From the NCBI RefSeq assembly GCF_029168945.1, contig NC_083604.1:42775686-42839685 (forward strand): DNA of 64,000 nucleotides. The letters are read 5' to 3'. The position numbers and the translations under genes are program-made. This DNA comes from Cannabis sativa. Taxonomy: Eukaryota; Streptophyta; Magnoliopsida; Rosales; Cannabaceae. The stretch's first letter is position 1. The number at the start of each line of letters is the position of its first letter. This document shows, in pieces, positions 35,591 through 48,066 of this stretch. The notes beneath the pieces are model-generated. The model worked only from the letters and a program-made list of their open reading frames with translations, made no database searches and was not told the DNA's origin.

Positions 35591-38500
35591 ATGGGTTGTA
35601 TTCAGGCGAAGCACGGCGACTCCCCGACTCAGAGCAGGGGCAGCGTTCAGAGGTTGAAAGAGAAGTATGGTTATGCTAGCGGTAGTAGAGCTGAGGATGG
35701 GTCACTTGTAACTGCAAAACAGGTTGATAAAGTTGTGGTGTTTCAGACTGAGGGTGCTAAAATAAATGTGGTTGATCTTGGTTGTGGAGCGGACCTTGAG
35801 AAGGAGACTAGTATTGGCGGGAATATCAAAAGTAATTCGACGAAAACTGCCAGGAAGAACAAGAAGAAGCATAATATAGGAGGAGATGAACTTGTTAATG
35901 GATGGCCTAAATGGCTTGTAGATAATATAGCTTCAGAGGTTTTGGCTGGTTTGATTCCAAAGAGTGCTGATTCCTATGATAAACTTGCTAAGGTTAGTAT
36001 TCATCTACTTTTAATGGTTGTCATTTAGTGAACTTCAATCTATTGAAGACATGTTCTTTTATCTTTTTTATTATATAAATATGTTTGTGTCATCTTTTTT
36101 ATTATCAATTCTACTCCTTGTCCCGGAGAAAGAACAAAACCTCATTTTTTGGTCAAAATTCTGATCAGAACTTTGTTTAATGAAGATAAATAGATGAGCA
36201 TTAACAGAATAATAAGAACTTTCATTCTAATAATCCCTGTAGTTCTTTTACTTCTTACTCTCAATTTCTGTATTGTACCTTTGTAGAAAAATAGAAAAAT
36301 GATCAACCTGTTCCAAATTTGTAGTAAGATAAGGTTTGAATAGGTCATTTTGGTGTTTATAGATTGGCCATGGAACCTACAGCAATGTGTACAAAGCCCG
36401 AGATAGAAGGACTAGAAGGATTGTTGCTTTGAAGAAGGTCCGATTCGATACATCAGAGCCGGAGAGTATCAAGTTCATGGCAAGAGAGATAATGGTACTA
36501 CGGAAGCTGAATCATCCTAATGTAATCAAGCTTGAAGGGCTTGCCACATCAAGAATGCAATATAGTCTTTATCTGGTTTTTGATTTCATGCAAGCAGACT
36601 TGACCAAAGTTATCTCCCGTTCGGGACAGAAGCTCAATGAGGCACAGGTTTGCATTGCCCTTCATGTTCCTTACATTTACCATAGGTTTACTTTTTTCAG
36701 AAGTTAAAGAAACACATAGATAGGCATGACATTAGTGTCTTGCATACAGGTCAAATGCTATATGCAACAGTTGCTTTCTGGGCTACATCACTGTCATGAG
36801 GTGGGGGTTTTACACCGTGACATTAAATCTTCCAATCTGTTAGTAGATAGAAGTGGAAGACTCAAAATTGCAGATTTTGGGCTCGCGAATTTCTTTCCTC
36901 CTAAACAAAAGCATCCTCTTACAAGCCGAGTTGTGACACTCTGGTATAGAGCTCCAGAGCTTTTGTTAGGCTCAACGGATTATGGAGTTGGTATTGACCT
37001 TTGGAGTGCTGGATGTCTATTGGCTGAGATGTTCATTGGACGACCATTCATGTCAGGCAGAACAGAGGTAAACATCTTAAATTTTTATTCCACAATCATC
37101 AACATTCAACAGGTAAGGAAGTTATTAGTATCAATTCATTATTCTCTCTAAAAATTAATCTGTGTTTTGCTTCTTGTCTTTTGTTTACTTGCTTATTTTT
37201 CATGATCAGCTTTATGAAAATCATATCTGTTCAAGCCACAAATAAAAGTTTTTCGTAAGATGTTCTTGAACACCTACAAATTTTGTCTTGGTTATTGTTT
37301 TGCAATCAGGTTGAGCAACTTCATAAGATCTTTAAGCTTTGTGGTGCACCGTCAGATGATTACTGGAAAAAAATGAAACTACCAACAAGTTTTAGGCCAC
37401 CTCAGCATTACAAACCTACTCATGAAGAAGTCTTCAGAAATTTTCCTGACTCTTCTTATGGTCTCTTGACTCAACTTCTTGCTTTAGACCCAGTAAACCG
37501 AGGCACTGCTGCTTCTGCTCTTCAAAGTAATGTGAGTACAGAGAATGTTTACCCCTTCCATTTTTTTGGGTGAAAGATGGAAGATTTTGTCATAAACTGT
37601 GTAAGAGAAGTAGGATGGAAAAAGAGAAAAGTTAATCACATCTTTATATAAGTATATATGATAGAAGAACAAATAGTGCTTGAGACAACTATTGAATATG
37701 AAGAGAAACATATCAATCTGTCAGTTCATGAAGATTGTTTAGAGGATTAGCCCTTTCATTAGTACTTTCAACGAGTCTAGAAGAAAAACAAGAAGATTAT
37801 AAATACAGAAAGAATTTGCCACATATAGAAGTACAACTTTGTTAATAAACTCTTCTGCAATTTCCCTTTTGATTTTTTAAAGGACTTGGGTCAATTATAC
37901 TATTTCTTTCTGGTTTCAGTTCTTTTGTACAAGTCCCTTGGCGTGTGAACTTTCAGCACTACCAGTTATTTGCACGGAAGAGAATGAAGCAACTCAAACC
38001 AATGAAAAGAAGTATTTTACTTTGTAACTTAACCTTTCACATTAAATGCTTCTTTCTATTTGAATATAGGATATGGAAAGAAAGCTACAATAGAAGGTTA
38101 AGTTTCAAAGTATTGAATATATTTTAAGATGAATAATGTTTATTTTCATTTATATTTTTTAAGGAAAAACCTTGACTGGAAGACTACCATGGTCATTAGC
38201 TTGTATTTTGAATTGTTTGGGAGGCCACCAGCTCGTAAAATTTTCATTTGCTATCAAAACCAGTGATCCAGGCTCCATTATATGGTGGCTGAAAGTTTAT
38301 TTTGTTGAGCTAATTGATTCTGTTTTTTCTTCTTTCAGGCTGAGGAATTCAAGATCAAAGAAATCATCTCAGACAGATCGCAGAACTCGTCGACTGGAGC
38401 TACTTCGTGAGCAAGCTAAACGTGCTAATGAACCTTCTGAGGAGGTAAACTTGCACTGATAACTTTCATTTGATGAAATATAGTGCATAGATTTCAGAAC

Positions 38501-39180
38501 AAGTTATTGTAAAAATCTTAATCATGTCTTATTCATTCTAGATTCAATGTATTCTAGGAAAAAGAACTTGGGATGAACTCTAATCTAAATGCTCCTAAAT
38601 AATATCTATTTTCAAGATTAATTATTTCTCAATGGAGAAACTTTAATCTTGTTACCTATAATTACTAGAAAAGAAGGTAACTGGTTACCCTAAGATTAAT
38701 TATTAGTACATATTGCTCTAACAAGAGTGGCGTCTCGTAAATATCTAACTACAATAGGACACTTTTAGCTCATAGTTTTTCTTTTTGGTTTTCCAGGAAA
38801 AACATTCTGATCAACCAAACATGTACAACAACCAAGATACTGGCAACAGTGCAAGTAGCGGTACATCATCAATGAATAAGGAAGTAAGAGGAGAAGAAAA
38901 TCAGATGATATTCCAGACATATCTATCTCCAATTCTGAAATCTGACCAAAAGAGATTTGCAAGAAGTGAGGCTCATCCCAATGGTCTTAAGAACATTAAT
39001 TTGGATATTTTTAAGAATGTGAAAGGCTGTACTCTATTAGAGGCCTCAGTCACTGATCTCATTAACCCCAAAGAAGGCAGTGCCTTGACTCAGTATTTCA
39101 GGTCCCTTTCTGCTTTGGATTTTCGAAATCGTGATCCTCCTGAAATCTCTGACATATCATTTGGATCACACAAAGAATAA
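35591..39180 (+). CDS. CDK-like Ser/Thr protein kinase, N-myristoylated type (611 aa)
   Basis: Exons 35591-35992, 36363-36647, 36750-37067, 37310-37531, 37920-38011, 38070-38096, 38339-38444 and 38797-39180 join in phase. The start at 35591 is preferred over an upstream in-frame ATG (35390) because it gives MGCIQAK, the myristoylation/palmitoylation start shared by the plant At1g54610/At1g18670 group. The catalytic domain runs from about residue 129 to 415: GHGTYSNV loop (136-143), Lys158 in VALKK, C-helix Glu176 in MAREI, HRDIKSSN (Asp253), DFGLA (Asp271), Thr292 in the VVTLWYRAPE activation segment. All catalytic residues are present, so it should be active. The C-helix KFMAREI replaces PSTAIRE, so classical cyclin binding is doubtful. 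The tails are Lys- and Ser-rich. A 27-bp micro-exon (38070) is the least certain border. Probably membrane-attached (inference). Confidence 0.92.
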
Positions 39181-39567
39181 TCTTAGTTAGGGCTTGTTAT
39201 TAATATTGAATTGAATTATATATTATATTTTTATATAATTTTATATTAAACTTTAATTTATACTAAAATATTATATATTTAATTGCTTATAAAAATTAAT
39301 ACTATATATAATTTTACATAAAAATATAAATTAATTGTATTAACAGGACTAAATTTTAATCTTAAAAAAACAACCAGACTAAAATTTAAAATTAGTTGTC
39401 ATAATATTGTTGGTCAATTAATTGGCATATATACCGTTACTAGCATATCATTAAAAAATATTTATGTTTTCTTATATTGACAATGACGCACACACTTCTC
39501 TAGTTTTTTCCTTTTTTTTCTTTTTTCTTTTTTCTGACATTTTATTTTTCTCCCTTCATGCATTAGT
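39181..39567. other. AT-rich sequence downstream of the kinase gene
   Basis: Likely 3' untranslated region followed by AT-rich intergenic DNA; no other feature seen. Confidence 0.5.
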
Positions 39568-39583
39568 AATAATAAGTCTGACT

Positions 39584-39696
39584 TAACCACTGAAATTGCT
39601 TCAGTGGCCATAAAAAAGTGCGTGTGTATTAGAGCGTCCCGGGTTCGAGTCTAGGGTTATCTTTGAAAGTAATATATAAACGCTTAAATCAAAAAA
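39584..39696 (+). mobile_element. tRNA-derived SINE with 16-bp target duplication
   Basis: AATAATAAGTCTGACT is repeated exactly at 39568-39583 and 39697-39712. Between them lies a 113-bp insert with GGTTCGAGTCT (39642-39652), a Pol III B-box, an upstream A-box-like CAGTGGCC region (39602-39609), and an A-rich tail. B-box, tail and long duplication together identify a SINE rather than a tRNA gene: the remainder does not fold as a tRNA. It is short compared with typical plant SINEs. Confidence 0.85.
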
Positions 39697-39712
39697 AATA
39701 ATAAGTCTGACT

Positions 39713-40756
39713 ATTCTCTCTCATGATATAATATATAAAATGACATATCATCATAATAGCATATATATATATATATAATTATACTTTTATTTTGTTGACA
39801 CATATAATAAAATATTTAATATTTATTAAAAAAAATAATTAACTTTTAAATTTTTTTCTTTTTATTTTATTTTTTAATTTAAAAAGTAAATATATATTAA
39901 ATAACTTCATATTCCTAATTTTTTTTGTATTTTATTAATAAATAAATAAACAATATTTAAATTTAAATAAAATTTGATTTATCAAACAGCTTAATAAATT
40001 ATTAAAAAAAATATATTTTTTATTTTTATATTAGACATTACAAGATTAAATAAAAAAAATTATTTTTATAAAACTATTTTAATAGGTTTATGAAATAATT
40101 TGTAAATAAATTGAATAGTATCTGAAACATCATATAAGTTACATTAAAAAAAAAAGTAACCTCAAAGTATCTTAAACAATAAAATAACATAATATATCCT
40201 AAAAATATAAAAAAGAAACAAAAAAGTTTCTTTTAATATTAGTCGTTTTTTTAGAGACAAAAAAAATATATGTTTCTCACATAGTAAAATGATTATTTTA
40301 TTATTTATATATGTGTAAAATTCTGAAATAAAATTTTTTAATGAAAAAGTAACCAATTGATATCTTATTCACATCAAAAGCAACTATATAATTGCTTTTT
40401 CAAAACTCTAAGAAAGCGAAAATTTCTAGAAATGAGATTTTTCCAGTTTTTTCTATTTTCGGTAATTGTTTTGAATTTCGGTATGTATTTCGGTAATTGT
40501 TTTGTCCAAATAATTTTCTTAAAAGTATTTTTTATAAATAAAATTAATTTTAGGTATAATATTAAAAAAACCCCTAAAAATATTGTATAAAATACAATTC
40601 AATATAATATTATACAATACAATACGATGTAATAAGACGTACCAAACGAACCCTTAGTGAACTATTATTGGGAATATACTTGTTTGTTTGGTATATTGTG
40701 TTTGATTGAATATAATTTTGGTATTTTATATTCTCGCTAATGATACACACTAGCAT
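39713..40756. other. AT-rich intergenic DNA with MITE-like fragment
   Basis: Mostly A/T runs. Near 40585-40652 the sequence ATACAATTCAATATAATATT..GTACCAAACGAACCC resembles one end of a Tourist-like MITE; the partner end was not found. Confidence 0.4.
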
Positions 40757-43700
40757 TGTTAGACTATATATATAGTGTATGTAATATAGCATATACAAAC
40801 GATATGAAATGCGGAAAACAAACTGTAATCATATCAATAATATATGCAATGAAAGGATGGATATACCTCCAGCCATTGAATCTTTGAGCTTTAGTCCCAC
40901 ATAAGCTTGATCTGCAAAAGAAACCGATTGATGTGGGTAATCGGGCTTCCTCGCTCTCTCAACTCTCTTTAGATGAAATTTGCTGTTATGAACATAATGA
41001 GTGAGGAGCGCGGGGACCGAGACCCTATATTTATAGGTGAGATACTCCATCAGTATCTGCGCCACATTCATTGTCAGAATATTTTGACAATTAATTCAGG
41101 AAATCAAATCGGGTAATGAATATAGAAATATGACCATATATAGAATATTACATAATTGATTTTGTCCAGATTCAATGAATATAAAATATTCATTTATCAG
41201 AAAATCAATTATTTATTTTATTTCCTTAAATAGAAATTTATTTCCTTAAATAGAAATACATTTCCTTAAATAAAACTATTCTTATATTCTCCCACTTGGT
41301 CAGCATTTAGACTAAAACATTCAAACCCAAATGTTCCTCATTATATAATAAACATACGAATCATAGCGACATGTCCTCATTATAAGTCGAGTATTATCTT
41401 TCATGTATTACGATATATTTATTATATAATAATGTACTTAATGTGGCAATGTGCTTGAGCGAATAAACCCTAATCCTTATGTTTATTCAGGTCCTCTTAC
41501 GATAATTTTCTCAAACGAAATTACGGTGCACATAAATATGAGAAAATATCGAAATTAGAGTTTCATTGAATAATTTTTGGTTGTACAAATATAAAAAACT
41601 GCATATAGGTTAACTGAATCCCATATTTACTTTATGATCCTTGAATTTGTGTACGGCATGCCTTTAGTCAAGGATGTGCAATCACCCAATTCAGTTTGCG
41701 TGATTAATGACCACTTATCACGCCTTTTTATGACTAAATTCTTAATGTCGATATGCTAGCTTCGACCAGTACTTTTATAGTTATTTAGCCATAAATATTG
41801 TAGCTGATTTTATCGCAAAATTTTCTTAATGGCCTAATGAAACTGTAATTCTGAACTCTAGGCCTACTATGAAACTCTATAATACATCATACGAGATGTA
41901 TCCTCAAAACAATAAATGAATGTGACTTCTATAGTGGAAATAACAATCAAGATTCTCCACAATATAATCTTACTGGTAATCTTAAGGTTGTAATAAAATA
42001 TTGATTTACGTGAATCAATACAACCAGTGAAGTACGTTAGAATCTGATTGGTTAACTATATTTCCAGATGGTCAATTCATCTTAACAAAATATGTATGAA
42101 TATGAGTTTTAGTATCTTAAAGACACCTCATCATTTTGTATGAAAAATAAAGTGGTCTTAACTTTAGTTATTCTGACACTACTTAACGATCCTGAAACAA
42201 ATGTAATGCAAAGTCTTATTCAAACTCTTAGGCATACATTAGGCTTCTAAAATAGAAGCAAATGAATGTTCTTAATTTATTCTCACTCCAGATCATTTTT
42301 CAGATGCTGGTTCGAGTTAAATTTATCACACTTAAAGATAAAAGTTATATCAGATGAATAATACATAATTTTATTTAATCAGAGATGCTATGGCTACTCT
42401 CTAATTAATTAAAATTATATATATTATTTAAATTCCTTATCTCAAAATAATATTTTGAGATATGAATTATTTCAACTTATAGAAAATTTTTATCATCATT
42501 TGCAAGTAACATATTGTCTACGTATAAAACAAATATTACTCCCTCTAACCTTCTGATATATAATTATTTCCATAATTCTCTTTTCAAACCTAAGGGAAAA
42601 GATGATATAATACCAATTTGTGAGATGTTTGTTTTAATCTATAGGTAGACACTTTAAGCTTGCATATGTTCACCACTTATTAGAGGAAAATCTTTATGGC
42701 AGTCTGTATACCTTCTCCTCTAGTTCACTGTTTGGAATTAATTAATGAACTGAAACGAGCAACAAATGCCAATGTCTATAATAGAATCTTTTATAAAGAC
42801 AAGTGAGAATGTAAATCTCTTTTGTTATTGATTCTTAGTTCAAAATGAACTTTTTAACAATGAATATTCTTTTATATCTTTATGTTTCTCAATGTTGCCT
42901 AATGAGTATTTATTGGTGAAAAACCTATGCTTAATTAATGTTCTCCACCCCATTAGGCAACTTTACTAAAGATAAACTTTATTGCTCTTTAAGATATTCA
43001 TTTTTTCATTCATGGCATATTGTCTTTATCATTCTTTAATTTAATTTGTGTCTCAAATTAATATTGTAGTTGAACTCTTATTGTACAAAATGTAATCACT
43101 AGAAAACATTGATCTTATTGTTCTAATAAGTCATCTTAAGGGTGGACCAACAAACTCTTAAAAGAGCAAATGGTTCAATATGCATGTTATTTTAGAAATT
43201 ATAAGCAATTACTAAATAACATAACTTATTAGAATTTTATCAATGACTTGTAGATTATTAATGATTAGTTATGAATTCTCAATAACCATTAATCTTAAGG
43301 GTTGTTGTGAATCTTAATTAATCTAACACTTGAGGTGGAAGTTTGAGAAAATATGAATGATCTTTCTCAGAAACTAGGTTCCTAGATTGATCACTCCCAC
43401 TGATCAAGTCAATTCTTAATTCCACAGTTCTAGTGTTGTGAGATAGATAATAAAATATGTAACTCTTAAACCTTATAGCTTTTCAAATGAAATATGCTCA
43501 TTTATGGTTTTGGGCCCAGATCTTTTCTTTGACAATTGTACTCTAACTATATGTAGGTATTTATAAAATGTGTACATGTCATCCAGTCGGTTTTCAACCT
43601 TATCACAACTCAAAATATGTTTGAGAAACAACTTTGGTTAGAACACGATTCGATATGTACACCCCCATTGAAGAGTATCAATAGACAAAGATTTAGGAAA

Positions 43701-44811
43701 GTTTGGAGTTGGCTATGTAGGCTCCACCCCATATCCAAAAAATGCTTAGTTTCTTAAATCTGTCACACACTATAATTTGGGTGTACCAAGCATATGTATC
43801 GGCCAATGAAAGAAACTTTGCAAATAGACTGCGAGTTTATCCATACTCACGAATTTTAATGTAGTATTCTCCATTTTATATTTGATCTCACTATCTTAAT
43901 ATGCAAAATGCACCATTTCTCTACTTAAGATTTAAATGTCTTTGAAACATATAAATCTATACTTTTGTAGAAAAATTATTTATGTGAGTAATCGTTAAAA
44001 ATGAGATGCAAAATTGGAGTCCATGTCTTCAAAATTAATTGACTTGTATGATTTCTAATATGATAGAATTCTAGTATGCACCGATTTTGACTTGTTGGAA
44101 TACACATTCTTCATGAAATTCACACAAGTTCTAAATAAAGTTAGTAAAATCAAGTGAATATCCCCACCATTTACTAACATTTATTCTATTTATGGAGACA
44201 TGTTCCATAATCTTTGGTGCTATAATGTAGAAGAATTCTTATTGATAACATATTTCTTATTGCCAGATTGAACTTGCATATCTTTATGAGTGACATCATT
44301 TTATAGTAAAGACCTTTAAATGTGTCTAAATCAAGTTTCAAAAGAAGCTTGGAACATAAAGGTCTTTGCTAATTTTAAAACAAAGTCACTACTATATTGC
44401 TTGTTCCTTAAACTTCTAAATGTGAGAAGTTATCTTGTCTGTGGATAAGATTTGCTCACAGTTACTGACTTTCTTAGGTTTATTTGTAAACCTTGCAAGA
44501 AATTATAAATGTGGAATAACAATCTAAAATAATTCACTATGTGTTAATAATCACATTAACTATATTAGAGTGAATTCATACACAATAAATTAAAATTTAT
44601 TGGTGATAATAAAGTGTGATTTATTTTTCTTAATTATACAGTACAACTGTACATTTTAGATGAAGTTATCAGAATAAATTTTGGAAATTTCTACTGGTAT
44701 GGAAGAAATTTATGAATAGTGATGTAATAAAATTACATATATAGTTTTGAGGTTTAAATAAATCATGTTTTTACCAATGAATAAACATGCTTAAATATGA
44801 AATCTTATTAA

Positions 44812-45600
44812 ACAAAAATTGCCTGTGGGCTAAATTTTTAATTTAATAAGATTAGATTTAGATGTAGATTATGATAGATTTACACAATTTATGAAAAAAC
44901 TTTAAGTTTAATATTTCTATCTCAATGAAAGGTATGAAACACTTAATTATTTATAAATGTTTCAAAATTTTATACTTTATTATAAAATTATTAAATTAAA
45001 TCTACATAATTTATGTGGGATAAATTAAGAGAATTTAATTTAACATATTAATTATGTAAATATAATAAAATCCTTGTAGGGTAAGATTATTATGTTCACA
45101 TAATTCATGTCCATCATGTGATCTTGATCCACTTAATATATATAATTTTATATAATTAAGGATGCTGTGGCTACTCCCTAATTATTTAAAATCATGTGGT
45201 TCACTAGACACCAAAGTATAAACTGAAGATTAAAATTTTACTAAATCCAAAATTTCCTGTGGGCTAAATTTTAAATTTAATAAAATTAGATGAACTTTAT
45301 GATAGATTTAATTAAACAATTAGTTTAGAAAAATGAAGGTTTATTATCTATCTTTAATTAAATTTGTGATAACACTATTAAATTAAATCCCCATAACTCC
45401 CTGTGGGGTAAATTAAGAGAACTTAATTTAACATATTATCCTAATTAATTATACAAATATAATAAAATCCCTGTGTGGTAAAATTATTATACCTATATAA
45501 TTAATTACAAGTTATGTTCATTAAGGTGAATTTTAATTAATATATAATTTTATACAAATAAGGATGTTGTGGCTACTCCCTAATTATATAAAATTATATT
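44812..45600. repeat. About 400-bp diverged tandem duplication in the Copia leader
   Basis: Segments 44812-45198 and 45236-45600 share, in order, CCTGTGGGCTAAATTTTAAATTTAATAA, GGTAAATTAAGAGAA(T/C)TTAATTTAACATATTA, AATATAATAAAATCC and AAGGATG(C/T)TGTGGCTACTCCCTAATTAT. A further single copy of the last motif lies near 42384. Confidence 0.7.
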
Positions 45601-46548
45601 TTCACTTTGACATTAGGTATTGGGCTCTACCTAAAAGTAATTTCGTCATTAACATAATAGACAATCACCGAGATTAGTGCTTCTAGTGTGGTCGTCCGAA
45701 GATCATTAAAAACCGTTCTAGATATGAGCATTTGTCCCAAGTTCATGTTTTCTTATGTCAAACCACAAAATTACTTACATTTTATTCATATTTTATTCAT
45801 TTTAGGAAGTTTTATGAATAATTTTATGAAGTTTTATGAAACTTAATGTGCTATATAAAATATTCAACTTATCTTAATGTTTGAATATTTCTAAATATAT
45901 CTAGCACTATAAAAGGAATTTATGTATAGCATTTAAATCATACAAATCAAAATTAATTATATTAAAAATAAATTTGCCAAATAAATACAAATTAAAACAA
46001 TTATTGTATGACAATAAATTAAATGCTTAATTCCATGATATGTAATTAATTATGCATTTATATTCATATAATGTCTTAAATATTTGTACTAATAATTAAT
46101 TTGTATAAATAAGGTAAATATACAAATTAGTACAATTAATTATATGAAATGAATTAAATGCAAAATTAAAGAATATACTTAATGACAGATTATCAATTAA
46201 TTCAATCAGTAAATTACTTAATTGGTAAATAAATATAATAATTGCGCACTTAATTGTAGAATAATCAAATATTCACATTCTTAAAATATCATAATTATTG
46301 TAATTACATGTAAAAATAAAGCATGTAATTAATTTACCAAATTAAAAACAAATTTCTATTTTCAATTTATACTTGATATATGTATTAAACAAAAATAGAA
46401 AATTGACTAAATGCAATTTATGGACTAAATTAACACAAAATAGGAAAATAATTAATATTCCAAATAAATAAAAAATTTATAAAAAATTCGGAATTTTTTC
46501 CCTTTTTTTTTTTTTTTTTTTTTTTTTTTGAATTATGCATTGCCTATA

Positions 46549-46793
46549 AACCACATGTCGTTTTTCGCTAACAAGCAAACGACACGTCATTTTTACAATA
46601 TGAAGGTGGCTGAAAATGTAACGAAAAACGACACGTCGTTTTTCCACAAGGGGAAAAACGACACATCGTTTTCTCTCCTGAAGTGCTGCCTCACAAGACG
46701 GAAAAACGACATGTCGTTTACAACAAACGACAGCTTCAACATACCTTCCAAACGACACGTCGTTTTCCACAAAACTACATGTCATTTTGCGTC
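46549..46793. repeat. Cluster of seven AAACGACACGTCGTTT palindromes
   Basis: Near-perfect 14-16 bp palindromes built on CGACAYGTCG start at about 46551, 46578, 46623, 46654, 46702, 46749 and 46776. Spacing is irregular (27-48 bp), unlike a simple tandem repeat. The cluster lies about 0.75-1.0 kb inside the primer site of the 40757 Copia element, just beyond a run of about 26 T (46503-46529). Confidence 0.9.
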
Positions 46794-47169
46794 ATCTTCT
46801 TCAACCAGACTGGGTCTTTTTTGACCCGTTTTTCAGCCACGCGGGTTTGACGGACCCGACCCAAACCCGATCCGAAATTTCTTTTCCGACGACCAAATTA
46901 CGTGTTTTCAAATCTAAAATATTCTAAATCGAATAATAAAGAGATCCACATTGATTTTATGCACGAAAACACAAAAAAATATAAACTTTAATATCACGAA
47001 GTTAATCGGGTCCGTGAAAAGTTTTAACTGAAATTTTTTTCAATCTTTAAGTTTTTCAAGGAATTTTCAATGCTTAGATCGATCTATAATACTATACGAA
47101 TATAGTAATATATATAGAATTCGAAATAAACACCAAAAAAAATGAAAAACGGAAAAAATTAAACTTTAC

Positions 47170-47520
47170 ACCGATAACTTTATGTTATATATATATGCAT
47201 GTATATATCACATAAATGAAAATGAATATTATGAATATTATTATGCGATAAAACATATATATAATATACAATATATATAAACATGTATACATATATATGT
47301 AAATATACCAAAAAAATGAAAATTATATATACCGTACGTGTATGTATATAGTATATATATAAATGGTATGAATAAAGATATATATATATATACTAATGAA
47401 AATGTATATATAATATAAATGGTATGAATATAAGTATATATGTATACACACGAACTGAACCGAAAACAAATATATATATATATGAACAATGTATATGTGT
47501 ATATATATAAAGCTCAACCC
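47170..47520. repeat. TA-rich imperfect microsatellite region
   Basis: Repeated (TATA)n, GTATATA and AATGGTATGAATA units in the Copia leader. Tyr/Ile-rich open frames here are translations of the repeat. Confidence 0.8.
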
Positions 47521-48066
47521 AAATCAAGGCAGAGATAAAACCGCTCTGATACCAACTGTTAGACTATATACATAGTGTATGTAATATAGCATATACAAAC
47601 GATATGAAATGCGGAAAACAAACTGTAATCATATCAATAATATATGCAATGAAAGGATCGATATACCTCCAGCCATTGAATCTTTGAGCTTTAGTCCCAC
47701 ATAAGCTTGATCTGCAAAAGAAACCGATTGATGTGGGTAATTGGGCTTCCTCGCTCTCTCAACTCTCTTTAGATGGAATTTGCTGTTATGAACAGAATGA
47801 GTGAGGAGCTCGGGGACCGAGACCCTATATTTATAGGTGAGATACTCCATCAGTATCTGCGCCATATTAATTGTCAGAATATTTTGACAATTAATTCAGG
47901 AAATCAAATTGGGTAATGAATATAGAAATCTGACCATATATAGAATATTACATAATTGATTTTGTCCAGATTCAATGAATATAAAATATTCATTTATCAG
48001 AAAATCAATTATTTATTTTATTTCCTTAAATAGAAATATATTTCCTTAAATAAAAATATTCTTATA

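Larger units (their letters stand above)
40757..48066 (-). mobile_element. Copia LTR retrotransposon with degraded pol and atypical LTR ends
   Basis: LTRs at 40757-41286 (530 bp) and 47557-48066 (510 bp) match closely; the length difference is one extra about 20-bp TTTCCTTAAATAGAAAT unit. Immediately inside the right LTR, GCTCTGATACCAAC (47543-47556) is the minus-strand primer site TGGTATCAGAGC for initiator-Met tRNA; inside the left LTR, TTCTCCCACTTGG gives the minus polypurine tract AAGTGGGAGAA. The flanks AGCAT (40752-40756) and TGCAT (48067-48071) agree at 4 of 5 bases. Read on the minus strand the LTR starts TA and ends CA, not TG..CA. Pol is decayed; an integrase-like trace with TYFELW lies near 43600. 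LTR divergence is a few percent, older than the 16769 element. Confidence 0.88.

Noticed and set aside
39642..39652. Possible tRNA gene from the GGTTCGAGTCT box
   Set aside because: No cloverleaf can be drawn around it, and it lies between long direct repeats with an A-tail, so it is a SINE.
40829..41071. 80-codon frame repeated at 47629-47865
   Set aside because: Lies in both LTRs of the second Copia element; non-coding LTR.
46477..46824. About 100-codon frames on both strands
   Set aside because: Created by the CGACACGTCG palindromes and poly-T; mirrored in both strands.
47241..47517. Tyr/Ile-rich small proteins
   Set aside because: Translation of TA microsatellite sequence.
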